64,000 nucleotides of DNA from Terebella lapidaria (Eukaryota > Annelida > Polychaeta > Terebellida > Terebellidae), in the NCBI GenBank assembly GCA_949152475.1, contig OX424560.1, positions 2,418,001-2,482,000 of the forward strand, given 5' to 3'. How positions within the stretch are numbered: the stretch's first letter is position 1; the number at the start of each line of letters is the position of its first letter. Positions 11,865 through 23,644 of this stretch are shown piece after piece. The notes under the pieces were generated by a model. The model was given only the letters and a program-made list of their open reading frames with translations, did not search any database and was not told the origin of the DNA. Position numbers and translations under genes: made by a program.

Positions 11865-13765
11865 TTTGGGTGGATACAATTCGGAAAAGAAGTTCAAACG
11901 TTATGATATCTCATGTTTTAAAAAAGAAAAAAAGTGTAATGCCGAACTGCACACTTCGTAAAATATCTTTAATTTTTCATATATGTAAACCGGGTACATA
12001 TATCAAAGTACATCATAAAAAGCTGATTGCAAATAAACAGGACTCAGGGTGGTGAATGCGTTTTGTTAACGTCATATTCAGTTGCTTCGTTGCAGTCGTA
12101 CAATGTAAGTATCAATCTATTACCAACAATACAACTAGAGTTTTATGATGGCAATAACAAATGGAAAATACAACATTTTGGAATAGGAACAAACTCAGTC
12201 AGAATGCTACTGAGTTGATGGTAAATAATAGTGGGGATCTACACTTATTGGTGCGAGATAAAACAGTAGGCTGTTCCTGTCACGCTCGTGGTGTCCACCA
12301 TAAAGTATACATGTAGAATCCGTATGTCAGTGTCACTGGTTTACATATATCCTTTTACCAGGGCAAACGTATGGTGGTAAAAGAGAAATAGTATGAAAAG
12401 CTCAATGAATGTAAAAAACTGTATTCCCACAGTTTGTTTTGGCACGAGTAATAACCCAAATCTCATTACCACATCAGCATCAATTCTTCCACATGACAAT
12501 TGACAGTCATTCGGCGAATACAAGTCGTCAATAATTCAGCACCGGTCACTCTCTGTGTTGCTGAATGTGGTTTTGTGAGCGAACATAAAACAGACAATGC
12601 ATGAATACACAAAACACATATATAATCCGTCTGGGAGAAGGATCGTTTCATGTAATGTGACACCAGATATTCACCAACAAATTTATCCCACAATAAACCA
12701 TACATTATTAAACATACTAGTGATACGTATTGGCATTACACAATTGCGCATGTTTTATCTGCGGGGACCAGTTTACCAAATTTCATTTTAACATTGTATT
12801 CATAGTGAATGAAAGTATGGTTCCTATTCATTTCAAAACACCTTATATTAATGGTTATTGCAGAATGTCATTTCAACACCACGAACCTACTGTTTGGTTA
12901 ACTACAATGGCATATGCTGTTATCTAACCTTATTCATTATGTAGCCTTACAAACCAGTTACCTGTCTAGTCCGCACGGCATAATTAGAATCACCAGAGAA
13001 TTCAACACCTCCATATGAAAACTGTATAACATAATAATCACGGTACTGATGTCACATTGCTTCTTAATCAAAATATTGCAACGATTAACAAAGTCAGAAA
13101 GTGATTTAGACAATGTATCTATATTTACCATATAAAAAATACCGTGTGAAAATATGCAGCTGTAATTACATGTTTAGATCTGTGTGGGTGTCTTTTTCAT
13201 GTCAAGAATGAGCAACATAAGTGGTGAAAAACCACCCTGGCTGGTGCGTTTTTTTACAAGCACCATTTCGTTGCTGAGGCAGATAGAGTATCACAACTTG
13301 AAGCATGTCTCCCAGATGCGTAAAAAAGGATTCAGGGGCGGATCCAGGTATTAGTGGGAGGGGGCACGCGAGCCATTTGCGCCAAACAGTCTGAGGCTTG
13401 CGCTTTTTATGTCCCTTGAGTGTACATTCAAAACCAGCTCACTGTGATCACCCTGTTATTTTTTTTGGGGGGGGGGGGGGGGGGGGAGGGAGGAGGAGCC
13501 CAACTCCCATGTGGTGTTTTACATTATTTGCATCATCCAAATCTGGTGACAAATTGCTACTTACATCTAACTAATGTGTGCAGTGTTGTCATTTTTGACC
13601 ATTTTGTCACTGTGGCCAATAAGTCTATCCTAGAATGATGAGTTGTCAAAAATCCTGGTATGGGGAGAGATGCAAGAGAAAATTCTACTTATTGTAACAA
13701 GGATCAAAAGTTCTGTCACCAAGTTTAAATCAGACATGTACAATTGATTTTGTGATTTATAAGGT
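11865..13765 (+). repeat. Dispersed repeat family A, copy 3
   Basis: Second member of the 8.7-15.1 kb duplicated block, offset about 3.2-3.3 kb from copy 2 and clearly diverged from it. Contains a poly-G run with purine tail at ~13465-13495 that replaces ordinary sequence in copy 2. No gene. Confidence 0.65.
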
Positions 13766-13816
13766 CTTGTGAAGACACACGATGATTATTATTTTACATT
13801 GTTCAATACTGATCAG

Positions 13817-14215
13817 AATAGACGTGGAATCAATACCCAGTATTAAGTATTCCGAGCAAACAAAACAGGGTCCGTTATCCAATCTCATAGTCCGGGGACA
13901 GAAAGTCATATCAGGCATACGAAGTGAGAGAAAACAAAAATGACAGGGAAACTCATGAACCCCCAAAAATGGCCATTAGGAGGTGAAATCAGGTGTTCCG
14001 GAAAGAGTGAGCATTTCCTGCCCCACTAGTGGCACCCTTCATGAATTCCCCAAAATTAACATGAAAATAGATCTAGTTGCATGGCAGACATGGATTTGCT
14101 GTATTTATCAACCAGATCATGATGACGTCCATAGAAGTTCTTAAACGCAGCTATAAGTCTTGGTAAAACATATCCTTGTCACAGCAGTTTAGAGACTAGC
14201 TGGGCACTTCGATAG
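13817..14215 (-). mobile_element. 3' end of a YDxRDDF-type retroelement (inverted partner of 17566-17962)
   Basis: On the minus strand this contains the last ~45 codons of the same protein tail encoded at 17400-17720 (block AQLVSKLL..., FYGRHHDLVDKYI), then the conserved noncoding 3' module (gtgccactagtggggcagga, aacacctgatttcacc, tgactttctgtccccgg, gggtattgattccacgtc). It is a close inverted copy of 17566-17962. The 5' part of the element is missing. Confidence 0.7.
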
Positions 14216-14360
14216 ACAACCACACATGCGTGATCACTCCGTAGTGTGTGGATCAACCTACTATCACTGATACAAACAGAACAGTAAATGACCAATGACC
14301 AATGAGTAAAGTAAGTGGATGAGTAAACCTATTATGAGCAACTGTAAACCTATTATTTAG

Positions 14361-14575
14361 TGGAGTGAGTACCTCAGTAGATAAGGCTGGTCACGTAACG
14401 CAAAGGTCATGGGTTCGAAACTCAGGATGGACCACTGGGTTATTTCGCTAATATGCTTAGGCAAGGTGTGCAACACTAAATGTATATTTCTACCAGGATT
14501 GGAAGGGTACCGGTCATTCAATAGGATGCTATAGTGTAGCGCCGGATTGTGGCATATGTGTAGTCATTCTAGACT
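14361..14575 (+). mobile_element. tRNA-derived SINE-like sequence
   Basis: Contains an A-box-like gtacctcagtaga and a B box (GGTTCGAAACTC, ~14412-14422) at tRNA-like spacing, followed by a non-tRNA body, interrupting repeat family F. The head does not fold as an intact tRNA by eye, and no clear target duplication was found. Confidence 0.5.
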
Positions 14576-14584
14576 GCGGTAAAG

Positions 14585-15070
14585 TTTACAGCGAGTATCT
14601 CCATATTGGTTACAGAGAATGTGTAGTTACCGACGATAACAGATTTCCTGAAATACACTAGACCCAGTTCATCAGATTGGATCTTTACAAACGGGATGGC
14701 AATTAAACTTCCATGAAATGGGAGTTTATTTGAATATCCCACTACTCAGCACAATAACGATATTGTTTAACTGAGGTTTGAGCTGGGTTCAAGTGATGCA
14801 GTCAGCAGTAATATGACAAGGATAATGGAGAAGAACCCCAAAAATGGTGAATGGTGTATACTTTGTGTCCTGTGTCCATTCTGAATTCACATTCATGCTG
14901 AGAGTGATGTTTCAGGGTTATTGTCTTTTTTATGTTGATATTATTACATATGCCAACCGAATTCTGTAATTCAAATTTGTATGCAGCCATGAACTGTTTC
15001 AGGATTAAAATGCGTGTTCACTTAGATGGTGGTAATCTGATGCGTTATATGTATATTTGCATGTGCTTAT
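14585..15070 (+). repeat. Dispersed repeat family F, copy 2
   Basis: Very similar to 10800-11290 (gtatctccatattggttaca through agcgataatt-like end and the tatagcggccaataac block at ~15080). Confidence 0.65.
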
Positions 15071-15239
15071 AATCCTTAATATATAGCGGCCAATAACGAA
15101 CAAAAAATATGAGTGATTGCCCAGTAAAATGTAGTATCTGTATGAGTGATATTAGATTGATCGTTTATGCAAAACAGAAGATAAAGAATTTTTTCAATTC
15201 CATTAAAAAGGTCCAAACGAAGCATTCTTATCGACATCT

Positions 15240-15690
15240 GTAGGTTATATGTCAAGTCCTTTGCTAATGGCCAGATAAATACTGTCAAACGTATCGAAAC
15301 GATTCATAACGATGCTCAGCGATGTCTGAATTGATGGGAAATATATATTTTGTGCTCCATTGCTCATGATATAAACATCTGGAAAGATAAGGTATTTTGT
15401 AGATGTATTTTATTTCCCTCATGAGGATGGTTCAATACATATGACAAGAAAAACGGGAACTAAATTGTGTGTCATTGCATGAACTTCATGAAAACTTGAA
15501 CAGGTCTTCGCTGTCATCAAAAGATATGCATACTGTCGGATTTTCATTAAATCCATGGAAACATGAAACAATATTTCTCTTATCACATATGATGTAGTTA
15601 CCACATGTTTCACCTGCCGAAAGATCCATGCACTGAAGAGCGGGGACATATTATGTAGACTTGCTTGACATCTTCATGTTTCAATCCCTC
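15240..15690 (+). repeat. Fragment related to the 40.8-41.45 / 44.38 kb unit (families D and C)
   Basis: 15240-15420 resembles 33280-33430 and 40830-40990; 15430-15690 resembles 41335-41450 and then 44380-44640 (ccatggaaaca, tatttctcttatcacat, gacttgcttgacat). The order shows what the 41-44 kb locus looked like before the LINE insertion. No frame survives. Confidence 0.5.
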
Positions 15691-15785
15691 GGTCAATAAT
15701 TTATGCAGACAAAAATCAATAAATACCTCACTTTGACTTATGTTGTGTGTGTGTTTGAGCAAACACTGAACTTTCATTTTCAGAA

Positions 15786-17299
15786 GAAGAAAGATGTTTC
15801 CCTTACTGTCAGTAAATCAACTACCACAGGCTCCGTAGCATCAAGGCACAATCATCCATCTTTGAGCTTGCAGCCTCAAACAAACAGTCACTAGATTCTC
15901 GACCAAAGAACATTACAGACGGCCTCGTTATGTCAGTCTCTGGATACCTCATGCCTGTGTCGATTGTCGAAAGTGCCCAGTTCCGCACCTGGCTAGAAGC
16001 ATTGGATCCACACTACTGTGTACCAAGCTGCGGGTACTTCACATCCACACTCCGACAGAACAAAACATCGTCCACGACAGATCTTCTGAATGAACAACTC
16101 CATCAAGCACAGCCCGTGTGTTGGCTCTGGACTTAAGGTCGGGCCGACAGATGCGCTGATTCACCTGAACAATGTAGCCCGTGATGCTGGCTTGTTCACG
16201 ATTTCGGGATCAATACACAGTTGAAAACATCGTGAAATTGTGAAATTGACGAAACCCTAGCGTCCTTCGACACCGTGAAGAAGAAATTCAAACATATGAA
16301 CAGATAACGCATCCAACATGTTGAAAGCTTTCTCGCTACCTGGCGTCTGCTGATCCAGACGGCAACAGTGACGATATCCAGTCAGAACAGGAGATGTGCT
16401 TCGCCCACACCTTAAACCAAGTGACGAAACATGGACTGAAAACAGCAGGACCACTCGACAAAACAGTGGCCAATGTATCTACCATCGTTGCTCATGTTCG
16501 TCGATGAAAAAGGCTTCAGACAATTTGTAAGAAGTTGTTTCGCTTCAAACAACAAACGACACAAGGTGGAATCCCCAACTCCATATGGTACGAGCCATAC
16601 GCAAGGAGCCAGAAAAGGAACTTGATTGTGCACAGCTAACGAAGTATGAAAGGAACATACTTCAAGAGCTTCAGTAGATTTTATCTCCATTCGAAGGTGC
16701 AACGATGCTCGGCCATGGACAAAACACTGTCACGTCCGGTATGGTTGTCCCTTGTGTTCGAAGAATGAAATCCCAGCTTGCAGATATTAACGAGAAATAC
16801 AAATGCAAATTGATGTCCGCTCTCAAAACATCGTTTGACGCCCGCACGTCTGTCAACGAGGAAAAGCAGGTGTTTCTCTTGGCCACAACGTTAGATCCAT
16901 CTTCATGCGGTGAAGTTATGTCAAGGTCCAGAGCTCAACAGAATAACAAACACCCTGAAAGAGAGAATAGCTCGTCTTATCATCCAGCACGAAACGCCAG
17001 CCATCAACACAGTTACTGAACAACAGCCCACCAAACGAGCGAAACTGAACATTGATATCTTTTGGATTTGTTCATGGAGCCACAGAGCAAACAACTGCAG
17101 GACAGCGCCTCTGTTGAAGCTGAGCCTTGTCTTTAAAGTCACAAGGATCCACTTGCTTACTGGCAGACATATCGAATCCACAGTCCCACATCTGGTCATC
17201 CTTGCAGTCCCTGCGTCTTCTGCAGCTGTAGAACGCCTCTTTAGCATCGGATGCAAGACCTTCCGTCCAGAGCGATGTTTGACTTTACTGACTGACTGA
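15786..17299 (+). pseudogene. hAT-family (ZBED-like) transposase pseudogene
   Basis: Pieces in at least three frames read as one hAT transposase. ~15905-16065 encodes SVSGYLMPVSIVESAQFRTWLEAL.., the typical hAT middle segment (VED..F..LL..LDP). ~16690-16890 encodes a PFEGAT.. start, SGMVVPCVRRMKSQL and FLLATTLDPS, matching the all-alpha insertion and following region. ~17180-17290 encodes AVPASSAAVERLFSIG.KTFRPER, the diagnostic hAT C-terminal dimerisation motif. Stops (e.g. ~16136) and frame changes separate them, so it is dead. The BED zinc finger and terminal repeats were not found. A related fragment lies at 27150-27600. It lies between inverted copies of an unrelated retroelement tail. 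Confidence 0.75.
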
Positions 17300-17399
17300 C
17301 ATTCAGATAGATATTCATGCTTGTTTTGTATGCTTTATTTTACTGACCAGATATTCGTGCAAGTTCCATTTTGCTTGTCATTGACAATAAATATACTAT

Positions 17400-17720
17400 A
17401 TGTTGTCAACTAGATTATATGACAATCGCGATGATTTCAATTTTTCCATAGTCAATTTCCCTATTCTAAGCAGCAACATTCCTATGTCACCGGCATATGG
17501 TGTGTTTGTTTCTCAACTTATACGCTATTCCAGAGCTAGTTGCAAATATGAGGACTTTGTCTATCGAAGTGCCCAGCTAGTTTCTAAACTGCTACGACAA
17601 GGATATGTTTTACCAAGACTCATAGCTGCCTTTGAGAAATTCTATGGACGTCATCATGATCTGGTTGATAAATACATCAAATTCATGTCTGCCATGCAAC
17701 TAGATCTATTCTCATGTTAA
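17400..17720 (+). pseudogene. C-terminal fragment of a widespread invertebrate retroelement polyprotein
   Basis: 106 codons with the conserved pattern TRLYDNRDDFNFSIVNFP, IPMSPAYGVFVSQLIRYSRASCKYEDF and FYGRHHDLVDKY. I recognise this tail from long repetitive, reverse-transcriptase-type polyproteins of molluscs, corals and amphioxus, where Y-D-K-R-D-D-F and SYG.Y.SQL.R.AR are hallmarks. Only the extreme C-terminus is present, so no catalytic domain can be inspected; the exact superfamily is uncertain. It is followed by the conserved 3' module and mirrored at 13817-14215. Confidence 0.65.
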
Positions 17721-17962
17721 TTTCGGGGAATTCATGAGGGGTGCCACTAGTGGGGCAGGAAATGCTCACTCTTTCCGGAACACCTGATTTCACCTCCTAA
17801 TGGCCATTTACGGGGGTTCATGAGTGTCACTGTCATTTTTGTTTTCTCTCACTTCGTATGCCTGATATGACTTTCTGTCCCCGGACTATGAGATTGAATA
17901 ACGGACCCTGTTTTGTTTGCTGGGAATACTTAATACTGGGTATTGATTCCACGTCTTTTACA
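17721..17962 (+). repeat. Conserved noncoding 3' module (family B), attached copy
   Basis: Directly follows the YDxRDDF coding tail: gtgccactagtggggcagga, ttccggaacacctgatttca, tcctaatggccatt, tatgactttctgtccccgg and gggtattgattccacgtc. The 3' part occurs alone at 23645-23827 and 46103-46282, inverted and attached at 13817-13999, and partially at 31470-31611. Confidence 0.7.
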
Positions 17963-18029
17963 GCTATTTGCTTACGTGTAGTTATTACAACATGAAACAA
18001 ACGCATTCACATCCAAATTTAAATCATTC

Positions 18030-18305
18030 AGCATTTGCAAATTCGTGAAGAAAACACGCGAAACATTTGTCCCATCGTTTCCAGAATCAATCAGGACGGA
18101 CGTCTGGGGCACATAAAATTAGGGAGAGTGAAAGTCGGATTTCAGAAATATTTTAGTGCATTATGGAATAAATGATGTGTTACTCAATCACGTGAACACT
18201 GTGTGCACATATGAAAAAGTAATCAACAAAATTACGAGGAAGAAACCCACATGCACCATCGCGATGTCTGGACTCTCGCCAAGACCAAGAATTTCCGAAC
18301 AGAAA
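18030..18305 (+). pseudogene. SGNH hydrolase gene fragment (decayed)
   Basis: Nucleotide similarity to 45565-45840, e.g. gtgaagaaaacacgcgaaac, atgatgtgttactcaatcacg, gatgtctggactctcgccaagacc. Frameshifts and loss of the C-terminal DxxH region leave no usable frame. It breaks off into repeat family A at ~18310. Confidence 0.65.
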
Positions 18306-18375
18306 TAATATTTTTAATTTCTATACATAAAAACCTGATACTTGTGTAAAGTTTAACGTCGTCCACTATCCCGGT

Positions 18376-19260
18376 TCCTCGCGGATAGTCCGCTCATCGA
18401 GGGTCACTGCGGGCGCAGTATTTACTTTAGAACGTTAACCAGGAGCAGCCCGCCCAGCGAGCCCAGACATACGGACACCACTTAGATACAGGATCATCAC
18501 CGAGGTGTTAACTGTGAGGCCGGCTCGCCGCGGTCCGCCATGGGGATGGAACCCCAGACAGCCCGACGGTCGGCCAGAGCCTGTGTTGCACCATCCCAGG
18601 GCGAAGGACCTGCGATCCAGGGGGCGAGCCCCCGAGTCAGCGACGGTCCCCCTCCTGGGCCCCCTAAGAGAACTGTCCCCAGGGCCCTCGCAGGCCTTAG
18701 CCGAAGAGTGAGGACGTTGGCCTCATGGCCGAGTCCTCCGTCGTTCTCTCGCCTTGCTCAGCTCTGAGACAACTCCCCTGAACAACGAGGGAGATGGACT
18801 GCCAACTCGACTACAGTGACCTTGAGCTTGCAACCAGGGGAACATGGGTACTTTTTCCGGTTTGAAGTTTCATGGGAAAAATGAATTGTCAAAATACGTC
18901 GAATACCGTAAGTGAAGTCAACACTGAGAATCGTCAGGAATGAACAATGGCAATACGACGTTATACGTTGACAACGGAAGTGTAACTACCATCTTCCTCT
19001 GACCTTTTGTGACCTCAAGCTCAATGACTAGAAACAGAGCGATATCAGATTTGGCAGTCCATCTCTTTTCTATGTCTATGATGTTTATAGTCCTGAAGCA
19101 CGAGATACGAGGGAAATGACGTAAGACCATTGTTACAGTATAATGGGCGAGAGAGTAAGAGAGCGTTGCTAGGCAGCGCACGTGCTTCGAGCACGAAGCA
19201 GCCAGAAAGAAGATAGTGTTTAGAAATAATCTCCTGCCGTGATCTTTGGGCAAAATCGCC
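18376..19260. mobile_element. GC-rich insert in family A
   Basis: Family A sequence (cctgatacttgtgt at ~18330) is interrupted and resumes at acttgtatcaaa (~19263). The insert is strikingly GC-rich in its first 430 bp, with a 75-codon Pro/Arg/Ala-rich frame at 18540-18767, and AT-neutral later. It is repeated at 20367-21253. Its ends are not defined and no coding domain was recognised. Confidence 0.5.
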
Positions 19261-19390
19261 ACACTTGTATCAAAAAACACCATGCAAAAAACAAACTGAT
19301 TGTAAATAATAAAGAAAAACCATGGTGAGGTATGTGTTTTATTAACGTTATATATTCTGTTGTTTTGTTCCAGTCGTACAAAGTGGGGAT

Positions 19391-19530
19391 CACTGACTGA
19401 ACACAAATCCGAGACTGTGATTGGCCAATCACAACGGTGATATAACCCCGTATCCTGAGTACCTAATTTGGCACGCGCCACCTTCGATACGAGTTCCCGT
19501 ATCCCTTGTGAATCTCATTTTCAGTCAGTG
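19391..19530. mobile_element. MITE-like element, copy in unit 1
   Basis: Begins CACTGACTGAA and ends with a near-inverse TTCAGTCAGTG, 140 bp apart, with AT on both outer flanks. It lies where MITE-free family A copies (8960, 12235) read gtggggatctacact. Too short to encode anything. Confidence 0.65.
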
Positions 19531-20366
19531 ATAAAATCAACCTCATGGGATACGGACAGCTAGACGTAGATATAATTCCGTACTCCGTGAACAAACATGG
19601 GCTAACTAATAGTGCGATATAAAATAATTGGTGCGATATAAAATAGTAGACCATTCCTGCCCCACTTGTGTAGTCCAACATAAAGTCTGCATGTAGAAAC
19701 CATATGTCAGTGTCACTGGTTGCCACCTCCTTTCACCAGAGAAAACGTATTATGGTAAATAAGAAAAGAATGTGAAAAGTTCATTGGATGTGTGAAACTG
19801 TTCCCCATACATGAAGTTTGTTTTGGCGTGGGCAATCACCAGAGTTTTGATTTAATCTCATTACCACAACAACATCAATTCTTCCACATGACAAATGACA
19901 GTCATTCGGGGAAGTCCGATCGACAATAATTCAGCACCGGTCACTCTCTGAATTGCTGAATGTGGTTTTGTCAGCGAACATAAAATAGACAAATACATGA
20001 TCACAATAAACTCATTTATAATCGGTCTGGGAGTATGGTGGTTCTATGTGACACCAGATATTCACCAACGCATTGATGCCCACAATATTAAAACCATACA
20101 ATACTAAACATATTAATGATGCGTGTTTGATATTACACAATTCCGTGTCTTAGTACTCGTTGTCCGCATTGTGAGGACCGCTTTACCAAGCGTGATTTTC
20201 ACGTTGTATAATTTCATAGTGAAAAAAATATATATTTCCCATTTATTCAAATCACGTTACATAAATAAAATGGTTATTGAACAGTGTCATTTCATTACCA
20301 CGAACCTACTGTTTGGTAAAATTACAATGTTATATAACCTAATTTTTATTATGTAATCGCGGATAA

Positions 20367-22357
20367 TCCTCGCGGATAGTCCGCTCATCGAGGGTCACTG
20401 CGGGCGCAGTATTTACTTTAGAACGTTAACCAGGAGCAGCCCGCCCAGCGAGCCCAGACATACGGACACCACTTAGATACAGGATCATCACCGAGGTGTT
20501 AACTGTGAGGCCGGCTCGCCGCGGTCCGCCATGGGGATGGAACCCCGGACAGCCCGACGGTCGGCCAGAGCCTGTGTCGCACCATCCCAGGGCGAAGGAC
20601 CTGCGATCCAGGGGGCGAGCCCCCGAGTCAGCGACGGTCCCCCTCCTGGGCCCCCTAAGAGAACTGTCCCCAGGGCCCTCGCAGGCCTTAGCCGAAGAGT
20701 GAGGACGTTGGCCTCATGGCCGAGTCCTCCGTCGTTCTCTCGCCTTGCTCAGCTCTGAGACAACTCCCCTGAACAACGAGGGAGATGGACTGCCAACTCG
20801 ACTACAGTGACCTTGAGCTTGCAACCAGGGGAACATGGGTACTTTTTCCGGTTTGAAGTTTCATGGGAAAAATGAATTGTCAAAATACGTCGAATACCGT
20901 AAGTGAAGTCAACACTCTGAGAATCGTCAGGAATGAACAATGGCAATACGACGTTATACGTTGACAACGGAAGTGTAACTACCATCTTCCTCTGACCTTT
21001 TGTGACCTCAAGCTCAATGACTAGAAACAGAGCGATATCAGATTTGGCAGTCCATCTCTTTTCTATGTCTATGATGTTTATAGTCCTGAAGCACGAGATA
21101 CGAGGGAAATGACGTAAGACCATTGTTACAGTATAATGGGCGAGAGAGTAAGAGAGCGTTGCTAGGCAGCGCACGTGCTTCGAGCACGAAGCAGCCAGAA
21201 AGAAGATAGTGTTTAGAAATAATCTCCTGCCGTGATCTTTGGGCAAAATCGCCACACTTGTATCAAAAACACCATGCAAAAAACAAACTGATTGTAAATA
21301 ATAAAGAAAAACCATGGTGAGGTATGTGTTTTATTAACGTTATATATTCTGTTGTTTTGTTCCGGTCGTACAAAGTGGGGATCACTGACTGAACACAAAT
21401 CCCGAGACTGTGATTGGCCAATCACAACGGTGATATAACCCCGTATCCTGAGTATCTAATTTGGCACGCGCCACCTTCGATACGAGTTCCCGTATCCCTT
21501 GTGAATCTCATTTTCAGTCAGTGATAAAATCAACCTCATGGGATACGGACAGCTAGACGTAGATATAATTCCGTACTCCGTGAACAAACATGGGCTAACT
21601 AATAGTGCGATATAAAATAATTGGTGCGATATAAAATAGTAGACCATTCCTGCCCCACTTGTGTAGTCCAACATAAAGTCTGCATGTAGAAACCATATGT
21701 CAGTGTCACTGGTTGCCACCTCCTTTCACCAGAGAAAACGTATTATGGTAAATAAGAAAAGAATGTGAAAAGTTCATTGGATGTGTAAAACTGTTCCCCA
21801 TACATGAAGTTTGTTTTGGCGTGGGCAATCACCAGAGTTTTGATTTCATCTCATTACCACAACAACATCAATTCTTCCACATGACAAATGACAGTCATTC
21901 GGGGAAGTCCGATCGTCAATAATTCAGCACCGGTCACTCTCTGAATTGCTGAATGTGGTTTTGTCAGCGAACATAAAATAGACAAATACATGATCACAAT
22001 AAACTCATTTATAATCGGTCTGGGAGTATGGTGGTTCTATGTGACACCAGATATTCACCAACGCATTGATGCCCACAATATTAAAACCATACAATACTAA
22101 ACATATTAATGATGCGTGTTTGATATTACACAATTCCGTGTGTTAGTACTCGTTGTCCGCATTGTGAGGACCGCTTTACCAAGCGTGATTTTCACGTTGT
22201 ATAATTTCATAGTGAAAAAAATATATATTTCCCATTTATTCAAATCACGTTACATAAATAAAATGGTTATTGAACAGTGTCATTTCATTACCACGAACCT
22301 ACTGTTTGGCAAAATTACAATGTTATATAACCTAATTTTTATTATGTAATTTTACAG
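20367..22357 (+). repeat. 1,991-bp tandem duplication, unit 2
   Basis: Second unit of the duplication described for 18376-20366; it diverges from unit 1 only after atgtaat (~22357), where family A continues instead of the GC-rich block. Confidence 0.9.
21383..21523. mobile_element. MITE-like element, copy in unit 2
   Basis: Same element as 19391-19530, carried along in the tandem duplication, with a 1-bp insertion (cccgag). Confidence 0.65.
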
Positions 22358-22387
22358 ATGAGTCGATTGATCCACACGGCATAAATA

Positions 22388-23522
22388 GGCTCTGTAAGGC
22401 CAAAAAAAAAAGTATTATGGTTCTGGTGAGGCACGCGCGTCACTTTTAACCCCGCGCATCACTCGTTTTTTTTAAAAACCAAAAAAAAAAAAAAAATCGC
22501 GCGCATCACTTTTTGAGAGGTGAATTTCTTTTTTTTTCAGTGAATTGACACCCATACACCGATTTTCGGGAGATAATGATCGAGTAAAATAGTTCCGAGT
22601 TTGTTTGACATTGCAAAACTTGGTGTATGGCCGGCCAAACAGGGTAAATTCAACCGGGTCGCTAATCAACAGCCAATTTTAGGCGAAAATGGTTGGCCAA
22701 ATGGGCCATATTTGACCGGATCAGTCATCGGCCACCAATTTTAGCAAAAAAAAAATAAAAGAAAAAAAAAGAAAATCGCGTCGTCGCATCACTTTTTCGG
22801 GGACTCCAATAACCAGAACCATAATACTTTTTTTTTTTTGCCTAAGTCTCGTTCATCTTATGTCGTCAAATAACGTAATTGGGTACGTAATCTAGTACTT
22901 CTGGGTCCAAACAATGCCACGTGATCACTTTTGCTGTGATTTGCTGGAATAAAATAATAAACCTTTTGTTTGTTCCACAAAATGGCTCTCCGTTACTTAT
23001 TTCATTTGTGTTGAATATAGCATGATAGATATTATTTTAACGACCCATTTGCCTCTTATTTACATAGTGTTTTATAGTGTGATTTTCGCCCCTTAAATTA
23101 CTGATGATTAAATTTTATTGGTGACGTTATGCTATAAATGGTGCCAAAAATACACGATAACACGTGCGGCCCACGAAACTGTTGATGAGTAGTATACTAC
23201 TACAGTTTGTCACAATTAATATCACCTTTTCTCTATAAAAGATACTGTGTCTAAAATATACAAACACATCATATTCACGCTCTGTAATGAGCAAGAAATA
23301 TTCGATGAAACTCTAAATAGACCAGTTCATACCAACTAGTATCTTTTGAAATTTGTGAAGTGGGTTTCTTGTGTATTTCCGATAAATAGCTTTTTTATAG
23401 TGTAAAACCGCGTGTATCGAATTTACAAGATTAGGCCGAAAATTTGGCGGGAAATTCGAATGGTCCCAAAATGACGAAATAACGCAAAATAACGTGACGT
23501 TTTAAATCTCGCTTACAGACCC
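22388..23522. mobile_element. DNA element with TA target duplication, inserted in family A
   Basis: Left end GGCTCTGTAAG and right end CTTACAGACCC are inverted (one mismatch) and flanked by TA (22386-22387, 23523-23524). Removing it gives cataaaTAttggattcacc, matching uninterrupted family A copies near 9683 and 12983, so the boundaries are supported by an empty site. No transposase. A second inverted repeat is nested at 22397-22844. Confidence 0.75.
22397..22844. repeat. Nested inverted repeat with A/T-run ends
   Basis: Left end: aaggcc, a run of A, then gtattatggttctgg. Right end is the inverse: ccagaaccataatac, a run of T, then gcct. The ~450-bp interior contains repeated gcgcatcacttttt blocks. 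It is probably an independent MITE inside the TA element. Confidence 0.65.
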
Positions 23523-23644
23523 TATTGGATTCACCAGTTATCAGAAACACAGAAAAAAAAAATTGGTTCATACTGTGTGCGTTGTTCTATGTTCAATCGA
23601 CATTCATGCTTTGGGTGATGTTTAGGGGTCATTGCCATTTCGAT

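Larger units (their letters stand above)
18376..20366 (+). repeat. 1,991-bp tandem duplication, unit 1
   Basis: Nearly identical to 20367-22357 (only a few substitutions and 1-2 bp indels seen, e.g. near 18553, 18935 and 19270). The unit contains a GC-rich block (18376-18800), a ~450-bp block ending near 19260, family A sequence and a 140-bp inverted-repeat element (19391-19530). At the junction cgcggata occurs twice 13 bp apart (~20358-20378), suggesting microhomology. Frames inside (75 and 187 codons) resemble no protein I know. Confidence 0.9.

Noticed and set aside
13465..13495. G-quadruplex regulatory site
   Set aside because: A poly-G run in a decayed repeat with no gene nearby; more likely simple-sequence expansion.
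15786..17299. Host ZBED-type gene domesticated from hAT
   Set aside because: Frameshifts and stops throughout; no intact frame or exon structure.
18540..18767. 75-codon Pro/Arg-rich ORF as a real gene
   Set aside because: No recognisable domain; it sits in a GC-rich repeat insert and its identical repetition reflects the tandem duplication.
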